A program made the translations under genes and the position numbers. A stretch of 64,000 nt of DNA from Favolaschia claudopus (lineage: Eukaryota > Basidiomycota > Agaricomycetes > Agaricales > Mycenaceae): contig JAWWNJ010000170.1 of NCBI GenBank assembly GCA_037176885.1, forward strand, positions 62,001 to 126,000, in the 5' to 3' direction. Below, in pieces: positions 42,093 to 52,598 of this stretch (positions within the stretch are counted from its first letter, which is position 1; the number at the start of each line of letters is the position of its first letter). Below the pieces are notes generated by a model. That model was not told the origin of the DNA. It saw only the letters and a program-made list of their open reading frames with translations, and made no database searches.

Positions 42093-43890
42093 TGTAACGA
42101 CTGGTCATTTTTGCGCGTTATATCTGGCTATTTTAAGTCAAGTGCGGCCCTAAACAACCCAACTACCCGCCACGACTATAGTCTTACTCGACTATCAATA
42201 GGAAGTCAGTACCTCTGTTGGTGACACTAAGGAGGGTCAAAGTGAGCTCCGAGCTGTTGACCGTAAAACCCATCACAGGAGAAAGGCATTATATTAATAG
42301 CCTACTGCAGTACTATGGATCTGTTCCATAACAGAACCCTCAGAAGAGTGACGAAGAGTCAAGTACTTGTGTACTACGGACTTAGACGAAGGTCTACAAG
42401 GATGTAGGAGGCGCCGCGGGGGCTATCAGAGTCAACATCAGTCAAAAGACAGATGCCGCGGGCTGCCGACTATAAATAGACGGCTGGAACAACGGAAAGG
42501 GATCTCATACAGGAGATGCCGGTGCTAGGATCAGAAGGCAGAGTCATGGCAAGACATGAGGTCTTTGACAGGAGTGATGATGATGTGATGTTGAAGCCGA
42601 ACCAGTGCGGCAACTTCATTAGAAGTCTATTTCTATATTGGAGTCAGCGCGGATGACTTGGTGGCTTGATAAATTGGACAACAGACGAGCCTGTGATATT
42701 GCGAGTGAATTGGAATGTCCCAAGAATAGTCTTAGGAGTTATTAGAGGCGTTGATGGCACCACCGGAAGGGTTGCCGCAAGTAACGGATTGACGGGATCA
42801 CCAATGATGGTGTTCCGCGGGCTTCCGCAATTCAGTGATTCAACAGTGAGAGTCATAAGTGCTGACTTTCTACCGTTGGATCGACAAGCCAAGAGGCTGC
42901 CGAAGGTCCTCCGGGACACCCAAATACCAATATACCATATCTCTACTCAATTGGATCGACATTGCTTACTCTGTACTATTTATGTGATGTATTTCTTGGC
43001 ATTAGTATAAAAGGACCTGTATTTCTCGTTGAGCTGGAGGACATCGCGCTCAGTCTATTGGACAGCGTTGGTGAACTCAGGCAGCAACGTAGAGGCATAT
43101 ATAAAAGATATTGTCTACTCGTTTGTCTTAATAGAAATTGTATTGAAGTTCAGTTCAAGTGTGAATCTAAGCATCGTTTCGAGAGTGTTCACCCGCGGAG
43201 GCTTTGCTTTCGAGTAGCTTTGTCGTGGCCTTAGTGTGTAAGGAACTGCCTGCCTCTACTGCCCGCGGACTGTCTATCTCATTGTGAGGATACGTGTGCT
43301 CGAGAGTGAACTAGTATCTCCCTGAGTCTGAGGAAGAGTGGAACTGTCCATCTGCTGAAGCATTGCGTTGGGACTGCTGGCGCATAACCGGAAGAGATCT
43401 GATTAGTCCTCGTCTGAAAGGCTTGTGCTATATAAAGGAGTGTCAAAGGTTCCTGGAATTTGGAGGTTCAGGTCTATAGCGTAACTGGCGCTATAAGAAT
43501 TGTGCATTCCGCCGCGGAAACTGTCTGTGGCCATTGTTTCAATCTCGCCCTGATATTCAACTTCGTTGGGTATCTTGTATCCTACCGTTTATAGTTCCTA
43601 TTTTTAGGAAAGGTCCGCGGACGGAATCACTTCCATCTACGGTGTGTGAGAGCGTGTTTTGTGCAAGGTTCTTACTTGCAAGTCGACTTATATCCTCGTC
43701 ACTGTGACATCTGGATTTCGGATCGAACCCCACGAACTCTTCGAGAGACATTTGAGTGTATCTTGTGGAGATATTTGTGTTGTAGTGTTGTGTGTGTTGG
43801 TTGATTGTGTTATATATATATTTTGGTGGTAGATTCTCTGCTGCGCTATATTTAGCACTTCAGTTGATATATTCAAGTGTCAGCGTTACA
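42093..43890 (+). repeat. Element B 3' LTR
   Basis: 1,798 bp, nearly identical to 13125-14899. It has a ~22-bp segment near 43725-43747 missing from the 5' LTR and one extra T near 42711. Followed by the target duplication ACGC. Confidence 0.9.
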
Positions 43891-45482
43891 ACGCAGGTCT
43901 GGTTAAGCGCAAGGCACTGGATACAGATCCAGCCGGGCTAGAATGGAAGGATAGTTAGTTAAAGAAAGGATCGTTTAGACAAGCAAAAAGGGACTTACGA
44001 TCTTGGCTTTACCGAACTCCAACTCCATGATGGGCGCGGGGTCGAACTTGGGAAGGTGCTCGAAGGGAGGAGGAGGAGGCGCGAGCTCCGGCTTCTGAGA
44101 CACCCTGGTCATCGTTCCAGGCGAGAGGTAGTTGTAGAACCGCGGCGGGGTCTTGCCCTTGAAACGCACACCGTAGAGGTACGGGTGGTTGAGGGGGGTG
44201 ACGATGTTGAAAGGTGCTGGAGGGTCGAAGTCCTCTGACGGGACTTCAGTCAGTACAAGTAAAGGTTAAGTCAGTAAAAAAGCAGACTTACCGGAGCCTG
44301 TGACCGACGCGTTCAGAAGGCGGTTTTGGAAAACTTGGACGATCTGCTTGGAGAAAGCTTGGATCTCGCTTTGAGTCGGCATAGTCGTCTTGGCGTTGGG
44401 GTACTGAATAGAACCAAGCTTGGCCCGACGAGGGATGGTGAAGCCCTGGCGACCGTCAACGACCACGACGGGCGCGTTGGAGGCAACTTCGTCCTCGCCA
44501 TCGCTATCAGCCTAGAAGGAGAACAAGGTTAGCCAAGTAAGAGGAGGGCGGTCTAGCTAAGAAAGGCTTACCTGGACGGACTCTTGCTCCTTCGACTTGA
44601 CTACCTCGGTCTCCCCGCTATCCCCAAACTTGCGCTTCAGGCTCTTGCCAGCCTGGGCAGACCTAGATAAGGGAAAAAGGGCGGGGGTTAGCTAAAGGAG
44701 GCTGGCCAAAGAGATAGGGGACTTACGACGAACGAGTCTGAGGGACGTCAATCCCGTCAAAGAAACGACGAATGGGAGGGTCACGAACCTCGGGTTTCGC
44801 TGAGAACAAGGGGCGCGGCTTGACGGGCGGCGAAGAAGTCGATGCAGACTGGGCGTCCGCTTTCTTGGGGTCCTTCGCGTCAATGGGTGAAGGCTCCTTG
44901 AAAACGGAGCGACGCTTGATTGGAACGGGCGGCTCATATGGTGGGATCTCGAGCTTAGTGAACGGCGACGTCTTGACGATCTCCTGCTTGATGATGGAGA
45001 AAAAGGGAGGGGTCGACCAGTCGTACTGAGTGAGGTTGAGGTTCGGCGCAGCGGCGAACGGGATCTTGAAGTTGTCGGGGAGGACGGGGTACTAGAGAGA
45101 GTTAGAAATAAAAGGCAAAAGGGAAAATCGTGAAGCGTACCTCGGCGTAATCCTCGGGCAGAGCCTGCACAATGGAGCCCCAGAAGTTCGGGACGACGTC
45201 CAAGAACTCGAGGAGGTTGGCCATCAAGCCGTTCCAGGCGTGGCATTCCTCCGGTTGGGACTCCCAAATCTGCTCGTCGTACGCGTACTCAACCGCTGGA
45301 AGGGCTTGGCCGAATGCAACGTAGGCGACCTCTTTCTCGACGGGTACGGAAGCGGACAGGAGGATTTTGTTGAGTGAACGAGCGCAAGGGTGGTTGAACG
45401 CGGCCCAGTAGACAAGAGAAGGGTCGATCTCGGGTGACGCAGGGCGAGGAGCGACTTTGGCGGGGACACGACGACCAGACAT
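43891..45482 (-). pseudogene. N-terminal half of A antisense gene epsilon
   Basis: From ATG 45482 (MSGRRVPAKVAPRPASPEID), followed by VYWAAFNHPCARSLNKILL, then short exons: one at about 45090-44730 (FKIPFAAAPNLNLTQYDWST...), others near 44660-44580, 44515-44293, and 44237-44000 (RFYNYLSPGTMTRVSQKPEL). The last exon, near 43944-43891, encodes CIQCLALNQTC and is cut by element B at the ACGC duplication. The second half of the zinc cluster resumes at 13124. Introns are 45-60 nt. Homologous in layout to B3. A frameshift in the other half suggests it was decaying anyway. Confidence 0.6.
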
Positions 45483-46102
45483 CGTGGTGGGGGGTGAAAG
45501 AAAGGGAAATGGCGAAAATTTTCCTAAGTCCCTCTTTTAAGAAGACTGCGGACGCAGCCTTCTTTTGAAGAAGGACTTGGAAAAACGGAAGCACTGAGAT
45601 AGAGTTTGAGACTCTATTGAAAAGAAGCGCTAAAAAGTCGGCGATTCTATCAATAGAGGCTCTAATGAGAACTTACTGAATCGGGAACGACTGATAAAGT
45701 TCAGATTCAGGGAAAGTTTTCAAAAGAAAGGACTCTTACCTGCTAATGAAAAGACAAAATGGGGACTTGTTGGGTATCAACAGGGAGGTATTGAGCAAAG
45801 GAACATATCCCAGACAGGGGACGAACCTTTGAATCAGTTGCTCCCGCGGAAACACAAAATCAGTCGAGGATTGATGGGTTAATTAAAGAGATGACGTAAA
45901 TTACGTAACTGCTGGCCGGGGCAAAATGCTTAAGGGACTCAGGACTTAGAAAGTCTTGGTTAAACCCTGACGAGTAGTAGCTAAACCCAAGTGGCGGCAG
46001 TTTAGTGATTTGAGTGGATCTTGAGTGGTGAGGCTTCAAGATAAGCCCTAGCTTAGTCTAGATTAAGGGAACTAGAGTTGACCGGGGACGGTCAAAAGCA
46101 AA
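45483..46102. other. Epsilon upstream region of element A
   Basis: No gene seen. Presumably holds the epsilon promoter, just inside the A LTR. Confidence 0.4.
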
Positions 46103-46114
46103 GAATGGGGGAGA
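46103..46114 (+). other. Element A polypurine tract
   Basis: GAATGGGGGAGA directly precedes the LTR start TGATAAGC, parallel to the tract before the B 3' LTR. Confidence 0.65.
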
Positions 46115-46671
46115 TGATAAGCAGGCTATTGGGCTAGTAGTGGAATGTGCAGGAATTTGCGCATTTTACTAACTAGCACCTGCCTATTAAGCTCCAGAGG
46201 GTTAGTACCAATCCCAGGTAGCTAACCAAGGCATGGCTAATCCAAAGCAATACCTGGGCGCATCGTAAGGAAATCACCAGACCGAACGACGTCCTCAAGT
46301 AAAGGTGTTTGGGCTCAGCTAAGAGTATAAAGCCTAAATATCACAGAAGGGATTTAACGATGGCCGTCCCTCGTTCACTACGCACTTTAGCTAGACACAT
46401 CAGCTGCTTGGCTGAACGGTCTGATCAACGGGAGCACCATGATCAGAGCGGCTGGCTAAGGCATCACTCCAAGGCACTCACGGAACAACCGTTGTCACTT
46501 AGACACATCAGCAGATCACTGGATCTATCTCAGGGAACACAAGCCGAACTCTGGATAGAGTTCCAGATCCCGTCCTTGGCATGAACCCAGGAAATATGGG
46601 TATCTAAATGACCGTTAGATACTCAGCTTTCTGTTTCTGCAACAACCCAGGCAAAGGCTTAAGGGAGGAGC
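46115..46671 (+). repeat. Element A LTR, left part
   Basis: Begins TGATAAGCAGG after the purine tract and is interrupted by element C at 46672. The remainder is at 54278-55075, giving an LTR of about 1.35 kb. Function of the short open frames inside is not supported. Confidence 0.7.
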
Positions 46672-47034
46672 TGTAAGGGCAACCCCGAGGCCCGAGATAA
46701 CTCAAGAGTCCTGACGAGGGAGAATCCAAAGATAAATAGAAGTACGCTACGACAGTACAGGCACTAACCTGACGAGGGAGAATCCAAAGAGAAGACAGGA
46801 ATGGATTCTCCCACGTCAGGGGTCTAGCTATATAGTCCCTACAACTATCACATGCCTCGGGAACGGTTGGCCCGACAGTAATCACGAGCTTGGTCGCAGG
46901 CGCGGTCCCAGTCGGAGGTCCGGGGCGGAGGAGCGGAGGCCGGGGGTCCGGAAGCCAGAAGAACGGAGCCGGGGGCCGGAGAAACGGAGTCCGGGGCCGG
47001 AGCCGGAGGGAGTGAAGCGGGGGTTCCCCTGACA
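46672..47034 (-). repeat. Element C 3' LTR
   Basis: TGTAAGGGC...CCCTGACA on the plus strand. Adjacent at 47035-47048 is the complement of a polypurine tract (nine G in the element's sense). Contains a duplicated GACGAGGGAGAATCCAAAGA block and many CCGGA motifs. Confidence 0.9.
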
Positions 47035-48492
47035 TCACCCCCCCCCTTGGATTGCGGCGCCTCGACGCAAAGAGCGGATTTGAGCCGGCGTAGCCAGAGG
47101 GTCTCGGAAGGGCAGAGAGTCGAAGGCGGTGGCAGCAATGGCACACGGAGCATTGGGGTTTTTCCGGTAGAATTCCACGACGGCCTCGGGAGCGAACAGG
47201 TCGGAGTGTTTGACCCATTTGTTGTGCGAAGGGTCGTAGCCTTTCCAGCTGACGAAGTACCACAGATTCCGGTAACACATCTTCGCTTCCAAGATTTCGT
47301 CGATTTCCCATTGCTGGTCGTCCGGAGTATCGAGGACCGGAGGGGGCTCCTCGTGGCGCGGCCGGGTCGGAAACGGGTCGTCCTCGACTAGCTTCAGCTT
47401 CACCACAGGGAAGACCGGGTGGAGCCGGGAGTACCGGGGCGGGAGGTCCAGCTTGAACGCTCCGTTCCCTACCACCTTGGTGACGGAGAAGGGGCCTAGG
47501 CGGCGATGGGAGAACTTGGGAGAGGGGCGCGTCGTCTGGATGTCCGAAGCGTCAAGCCAGACGCGGTCTCCGACCTTGATGTCCGGGGCCGGAGTCCGGC
47601 GTCGGTCGTAGTACTGCTTGTACTCCGACTTAGCCTTGACCAGTGCCGCTTTCGCCTCGGAAACTCCGGAGGAAATCCGGTCGTGGAACTCGTTGACAGT
47701 CTCGAGCCGGGAGCGGGGACCTCCGGGCTCGAAACCCATCCGCGGGAGCCGTCCGGTGTCCGTCATGAACGGCACCTGCTGCGTGGAGGAGTGAACGTGG
47801 TTGTTGTACGCGAACTCCGCTGCGGGCAACAGCTCGTCCCAGTCATCCTGCTTGTAACTGGTGAAGAGCCGGATGAACTGCTCGAGCTCCTGGTTCACGC
47901 GCTCCGTCTGGCCATCCGTCTGCGGGTGGTACGCGGTGGACGTCGCTGGGGAGATCCCGACTAAGTGCCACAGTTCTCGGGTGAACTCCGCGATGAACTG
48001 GACTCCGCGGTCGGAGATGTACTTCTCCGGCAGCCCGTGGTGGCGCCAGACATGTCGGTAGTAGAGCCGGGCGGCTCCGACGGCGTCCGTCTGTGTGTGG
48101 CACTCGATGAAGTGCGCGCGCTTGCCGAGCGCACAGACAACGACCATGATGGCGTCGTAGCCGTGCGCGGGCGGGAGCTCCACGATGAAGTCCACCGAGA
48201 CCGTGTGCCAGCGCTCCTCCGGCACCTCCGTCGGGTGAAGCTCTCCGAAAGGGAGCTGCCAGAGGACTTTCGTCCGGTTGCACAGGTCACAGGTCGCGAC
48301 GTACCGGCCGACATGGCGGGAGAGCTGGGGCCACCAGTAGTTCCGCGAAATCAGCTCCAGAGTCTTGAAGCGGCCGGAGTGTCCGGCCACTCGAGAGTCG
48401 TGGTGCTGCTCCAGGATGCGCCGACGGAGGTCCTTGTCCCGGGGTACGACTATCTTGCCTCGGAAATAGAGGAGCCCGTTGTCGCGGGTCCA
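47035..48492 (-). CDS. pol: Element C Pol, integrase and chromodomain part
   Basis: Continuation of element C Pol after the inserted TIR element. From [16 protein letters not shown] it reads an HHCC finger ([11 protein letters not shown]...CDLCNRTK), the catalytic core ([35 protein letters not shown], that is D, D, E), a GPF module ([13 protein letters not shown]) and a chromodomain ([27 protein letters not shown]). Integrase inserts the cDNA; the chromodomain is thought to steer chromovirus integration to chromatin. Ends by the polypurine tract. All catalytic residues are present, but the ORF is separated from its RT half by the 48493-50076 insertion, so this copy is disrupted. Confidence 0.88.
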   Translation of the reverse strand, partial: WTRDNGLLYFRGKIVVPRDKDLRRRILEQHHDSRVAGHSGRFKTLELISRNYWWPQLSRHVGRYVATCDLCNRTKVLWQLPFGELHPTEVPEERWHTVSVDFIVELPPAHGYDAIMVVVCALGKRAHFIECHTQTDAVGAARLYYRHVWRHHGLPEKYISDRGVQFIAEFTRELWHLVGISPATSTAYHPQTDGQTERVNQELEQFIRLFTSYKQDDWDELLPAAEFAYNNHVHSSTQQVPFMTDTGRLPRMGFEPGGPRSRLETVNEFHDRISSGVSEAKAALVKAKSEYKQYYDRRRTPAPDIKVGDRVWLDASDIQTTRPSPKFSHRRLGPFSVTKVVGNGAFKLDLPPRYSRLHPVFPVVKLKLVEDDPFPTRPRHEEPPPVLDTPDDQQWEIDEILEAKMCYRNLWYFVSWKGYDPSHNKWVKHSDLFAPEAVVEFYRKNPNAPCAIAATAFDSLPFRDPLATPAQIRSLRRGAAIQGGG

Positions 48493-50076
48493 CATCAGGA
48501 AAAACCTCCCTAGGTATTTTCGGCAAATCGCCCCGAAATTATGACATCGCTTGAGAATCTCGTAACATTTCCAGAAATTTAGCGAAATTTGGGGAGATTT
48601 CGCGTTTTTCCTTGCGGCCATACGAAACTACGGGAAATTTCGCCAGCATTCCGCCAAATGTACCCCAGTTTTGGCTTCATATAGGCTGCTTAGCAGAATG
48701 TAGCAGAGGGTGTAATCAGCCTCTTTTGCTTGGAGTTGCTTGAATGAGCCTATTCAAAGGCTTGATGCACCAGGACTTTGAGAAAATGTCATATGAAGCT
48801 ATGTAGCTAGGTAGTTGACTGAATTTCTGCTCAGCGCAGATACGGGAGAGGGTGTTGGGTGCAAGAGGACTTGCCAAAATTCACCAAGTCCATAGCCGAA
48901 GCCACCATCAACTCCGGTGCCGGAATTGAGCCGGTTCCGCGGATGCCCATGCCAACAACGACACGTGGCACCTCAATACGTCCGCAAGTGTCGTAATGCC
49001 AGCACACTATCCTTTCCCTCTTACCACCACCTTCCCCCACCTTCCCTTCCCTCTATTCTCTCTCCCCTCTCCCCTCCGCCCTTTGTCCTGTCCTCATTGC
49101 GTGATATGAGCCCAACGTCGCTACAGGTCATTGCCCGGCTTCACCACATGCCAAATATCCTCGCCGCCTTCACCGTTGTGTCATATACCGCTGGCACCTC
49201 GAGGTCTCTGTTTCTTCTCATTTATCCTCTGCCCGTTCGCTTTCTGATTCTACCCACAGCCTCTCGACTTCAGCCGAGACCTCGAGCCCTCAAGTCATGG
49301 TTGACTGGTGGTTGGTTGGTGGTTCCAGTTACAGTGACGTGGCATCGGTACGTCTTTTGCTAGGTTTTCTGCCTCCCCTTGCTCATCCTCGCACTCTTTC
49401 CTGCATATTTGCTTGTCTTCTGTAAGTACTAGCTCAGATAGTCCTCTCTCAGCTGCTCACCACTCTGTTACCAGGTTCCCCTTCGCCCATCCCCTCTTCG
49501 TCCGTCCATTCCTCCCCGTTCCCATGGAATGCAAGTTCCCACTCTACCCGGTTACAATTATGACCACCCCTTGCGGTACGTCTTTCTGCTCTTTTATTCC
49601 CATGCCCGCGTTGACGACAAAATTGTTGCTCTCCTCAGTCCTTTCGCTTGTGCTCGTAGTATCCTAACTGTAAGTCTGTCAATCTGCCCATCTCATCGTC
49701 TGTGTCTGATTCCTTGTCAGATCTGGCTCGGTTTGCCGGTTTCTACTCTTCGCTGGGTCTAATGTAGCAGGGTGTGCCATTGGGTACATAGTGTCAACTA
49801 CATTTACAGTTGCATGTTGTTATATTAGCTTTTTCAATACACATTTTTGTTTGCATTTTGTGTCACTTGAGCAATGGTTTTGAGAATCTAGCTGGGAATA
49901 ATGTCGCGAAATGCTTCTGAAATGTACCGAAATTTCACCAAATTTGGCACTGAGCTTCCGGGCGATATCATATTTTAGCGAAATTTCCCGAAACGCCGAA
50001 ATGACAAAAATTTCGCGAAATTTTCCGATTTTTTCGTGAAATTTCGCCAAAATACCTGGGGAGGTTTTCCCTGATG
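48493..50076. mobile_element. Non-autonomous TIR transposon in element C pol
   Basis: 1,584 bp with ~28-bp TIRs (CATCAGGAAAAACCTCCCTA and its inverse with two mismatches) and a 2-bp duplication CA. Subterminal regions carry many GAAATTTCG-type motifs on both strands. Removing it plus one CA restores the pol frame (SSE then WTRDNG). It has no recognisable transposase; open frames inside are short and unsupported. Superfamily not assigned. Confidence 0.75.
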
Positions 50077-52598
50077 CACTCGGAGGACCGGGCGGACTTT
50101 ACTCCGGCCACTCCGAGCAGTTTTCCGGCGGCCTTGGCTACAGGCTCTTCGAGATCCGGGTCCCGCGCGAGGGAGTCTCGGATGTCGCGGAGGATAGTCG
50201 CACCGGGGCCAGAGACGGAGGCGGCCTCCATCGCGCGGGCGTGGAACAGCTCCGGACGGAGGAGGGTCACGTCCTGGTTGTCCGGAGCGGAGCCGTGGTC
50301 CGGGCGACGGGAGAGGGCATCCGGACGACCCATAAGACGTCCGGGTTGGTGGTGCAGCGTGAAGTCGAAGCGGGAGAGGTAGAGGGACCACCGAGCTTGC
50401 CTCCGGTTAAGGTTCTGAGCCTTTCGGAAGTGCTCCAGGTTCTTGTGGTCCGTCCAGATCTCCACTGGGTGCTCGGCGCCCTCAAGGAAGTGTCGCCACT
50501 CCTCAAGGGCGCGGACGATGGCGAGCATCTCCTTGTCGTGGATCTCGTAGTTCCGCTGCACTTCGTTCAGACTCTTGGAGTAGAACGCTACCGGATGCCA
50601 TTTTCTGTCTTCGCCCGGCTGGGACAGGACTGCTCCGGTCGCCCGGTCGGAGCTGTCTGCCTCCAGGCGGTACGGCCGCGCGGGGTCCGGGAGGGCAAGG
50701 ACTGGCTCGCTCGTCACCCGACGCTTGAGTTCCCGGAAGGCGGAGGATTCCTCCGGCCCGAAAACCCAAGCGATGCCCTTCTTTGTGAGGTGAAAGAGGG
50801 GCTGGGCGACGTCCGAGAAGGCCTTGATGAACCGGCGATAGAAGTTGGTGAAGCCAAGGAACTGCTGCAACTCCTTCTTGTTCTCTGGTTCAGGCCACGC
50901 CGCAACTCCGGCGACCTTGACGGGGTCCATCTCGACGTGATTGTGGGAGATGATCACGCCGAGGTACTCAATCGACGTCCGTTCGAACTCGCACTTCTCC
51001 GGCCGGAGGAAGAGCTTGTTCGCCCGGAGACGCCGGAGGACCTCCCGGACGATCTCCCGGTGCCGGGCGATGTCCGAGTGAGCGATGAGGATGTCGTCAA
51101 GGTAGACCATGACATCTCCGGACAGGATGAGGTCCTGGAAGATGTCGTTCATCATGGTCTGGAAGGTCGCGGGGGAGTTGGTGAGTCCGAAGTACATGAC
51201 GAGTGGTTCAAACAGCCCCCGGTTGGTCCGGAACGCTGCCTTCCACTCGTCACCCTCCTTGATCCGGATGTTGTTGAAGCCCCACCGGACATCGAGCTTG
51301 GTGAAGTACCGAGCCCCCTTGAGACGATTAATGAGGTCGTTAATCAAGGGTAGCGGATACCGGTTTTTCACCGTCATGGCGTTGAGAGCTCGATAGTCCT
51401 GTACGAAGCGGAGTCCGCCGTCCTTCTTCTTGACGAAGAAGACCGGGGACGCCATGGGGGACTTCGACGGCCGGATCCGACCGGTACTCAACCCTTCCTC
51501 GATGAAGGCGTCCAGCTCCTTCTGTTCGAGGGGGGAGATCGGGTAGACCTTGCAGTTCGTGGGCTTGGAGTCGGGGACGAGTTCAATGGTGTGGTCCCAC
51601 GAGCGGCGCTCCGGCAAGGAGTCGAACGACTCCTTGCTAAAGACGCTGTCAAACTCGCGGACCCAGTCCAGAATGTCGGAGCTGGCCGGAGCGGAGTTTT
51701 TGGCATAAGCCTCCGCCAGGCGCTGCGACACGGTGCTTCCGGCACGAATCTCCTCAGACGGGAGGAACTGCGTGTACCAAACGCGGTCCTCCGGGTCCAG
51801 GGGTTCGTCATCGAACTCGTCCGGCTCATCGCCGGAGTCGGAGTCGTCGTCCTCGTAGTCCGGGAAGAGCTCCGGCAAATCGTCGTAGCCTTCCTCCGGG
51901 TCTCCGAGGTCGACCGCGCAGATCCGGGGGAGTGGTCCGGCGCGGAGCTGCCGGAGGATCGCGGCGGCTACCCTCGACTGTTGGCGTTCCGTCCGGGCCT
52001 CGTCTCGACACGTAGAGCACGTGGAGGGGCAGCGGCTCATTTTGACTTCTCGGGTGTCCCAGTCGATCTCCGGGTTGTGGAGCCGGAGCCAGGAGTACCC
52101 GAGTATGAGCTGCTGCTTTCCGAGGCCAGTGACGGCGAACTGCATGCGTTCGGAGTGTCCGCGATAGCGAAGCACAACGTCCGCGACTTCCCTTATTGCT
52201 CCGGCCTCGTTCGGAGTTCCGTCCACATTGAAGACCGGGATTGGCTGCGACAGCTTCCGGACGGGGATCCGGGCGGCAGCGACAAACTCCGAGTCAATGA
52301 AGTCGGAGGTCGCGCCACAGTCGACCAACCCGTTGAGGGCGATCTTCGTGGAGTCTTGGACGGACTCGATCTCGAGGGGGAGGACAAGGGAGTTGCTACC
52401 CGGGGCGGCAGCGACAGTGTAGCGCTTGGGGAGCTTGCGCTCCCAAGCGGGAATGCGGGGAGGCCGGGTGGATGCCTTACAAGCGGGAACGCGGGGTGCG
52501 TCTATCGTTTGGGCAGGTTCAAAGGATGATATATTGGCAGACTCATCATACAAACATGCGAAACGATTAGAAGACGCGACGGAGGGCGCACTGCTCAC
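50077..52598 (-). CDS. pol: Element C Pol, protease, RT and RNase H part
   Basis: Overlaps the gag stop by four bases (GTGA), so expression is probably by -1 frameshift or reinitiation; the frame has no ATG at its start. Order: aspartic protease with DCGATSDFID, then LGYSWLRLHNPEIDW; RT with FVKKKDGGLRFVQDYRALN, TKLDVRWGFNNIRI and YLDDILIAH; RNase H with LEADSSDRATGAVLSQ, KEMLAIVRALEEWRHFL and WTDHKNLEHF; then the connector where the TIR element cuts it (50076). Apart from that the frame is intact. Makes cDNA in the particle. Confidence 0.9.

Larger units (their letters stand above)
13125..43890 (+). mobile_element. Element B: giant Ty3/gypsy retrotransposon with antisense genes, carrying a KDZ insert
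   Basis: Bounded by near-identical LTRs (TGTAAC...GTTACA) and a 4-bp target duplication ACGC (13121-13124 and 43891-43894). Order: LTR, PBS, gag, protease ORF, linker ORF, RT-RNaseH-integrase, then antisense genes B1, B2 and B3 (plus a possible B1b), purine tract, LTR. Total length is 30.8 kb, of which 12.7 kb is a KDZ transposon, so B itself is about 18.1 kb, long for Ty3/gypsy. It contains 52 CCGCGG palindromes by eye. Insertion is recent, judging by LTR identity. Confidence 0.9.

Noticed and set aside
13125..43890. Element B as an endogenous virus with an envelope gene
   Set aside because: The extra genes are antisense, spliced and cysteine-cluster types, with no membrane-fusion features.
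48917..49762. Plus-strand frames inside the 1.58-kb transposon in C
   Set aside because: Ser/Pro/Leu-rich and mutually out of frame; no transposase motif.
50241..52529. Long plus-strand frames across element C pol
   Set aside because: They are antisense to the RT/RNase H domains, and high GC in element C produces long open shadows.
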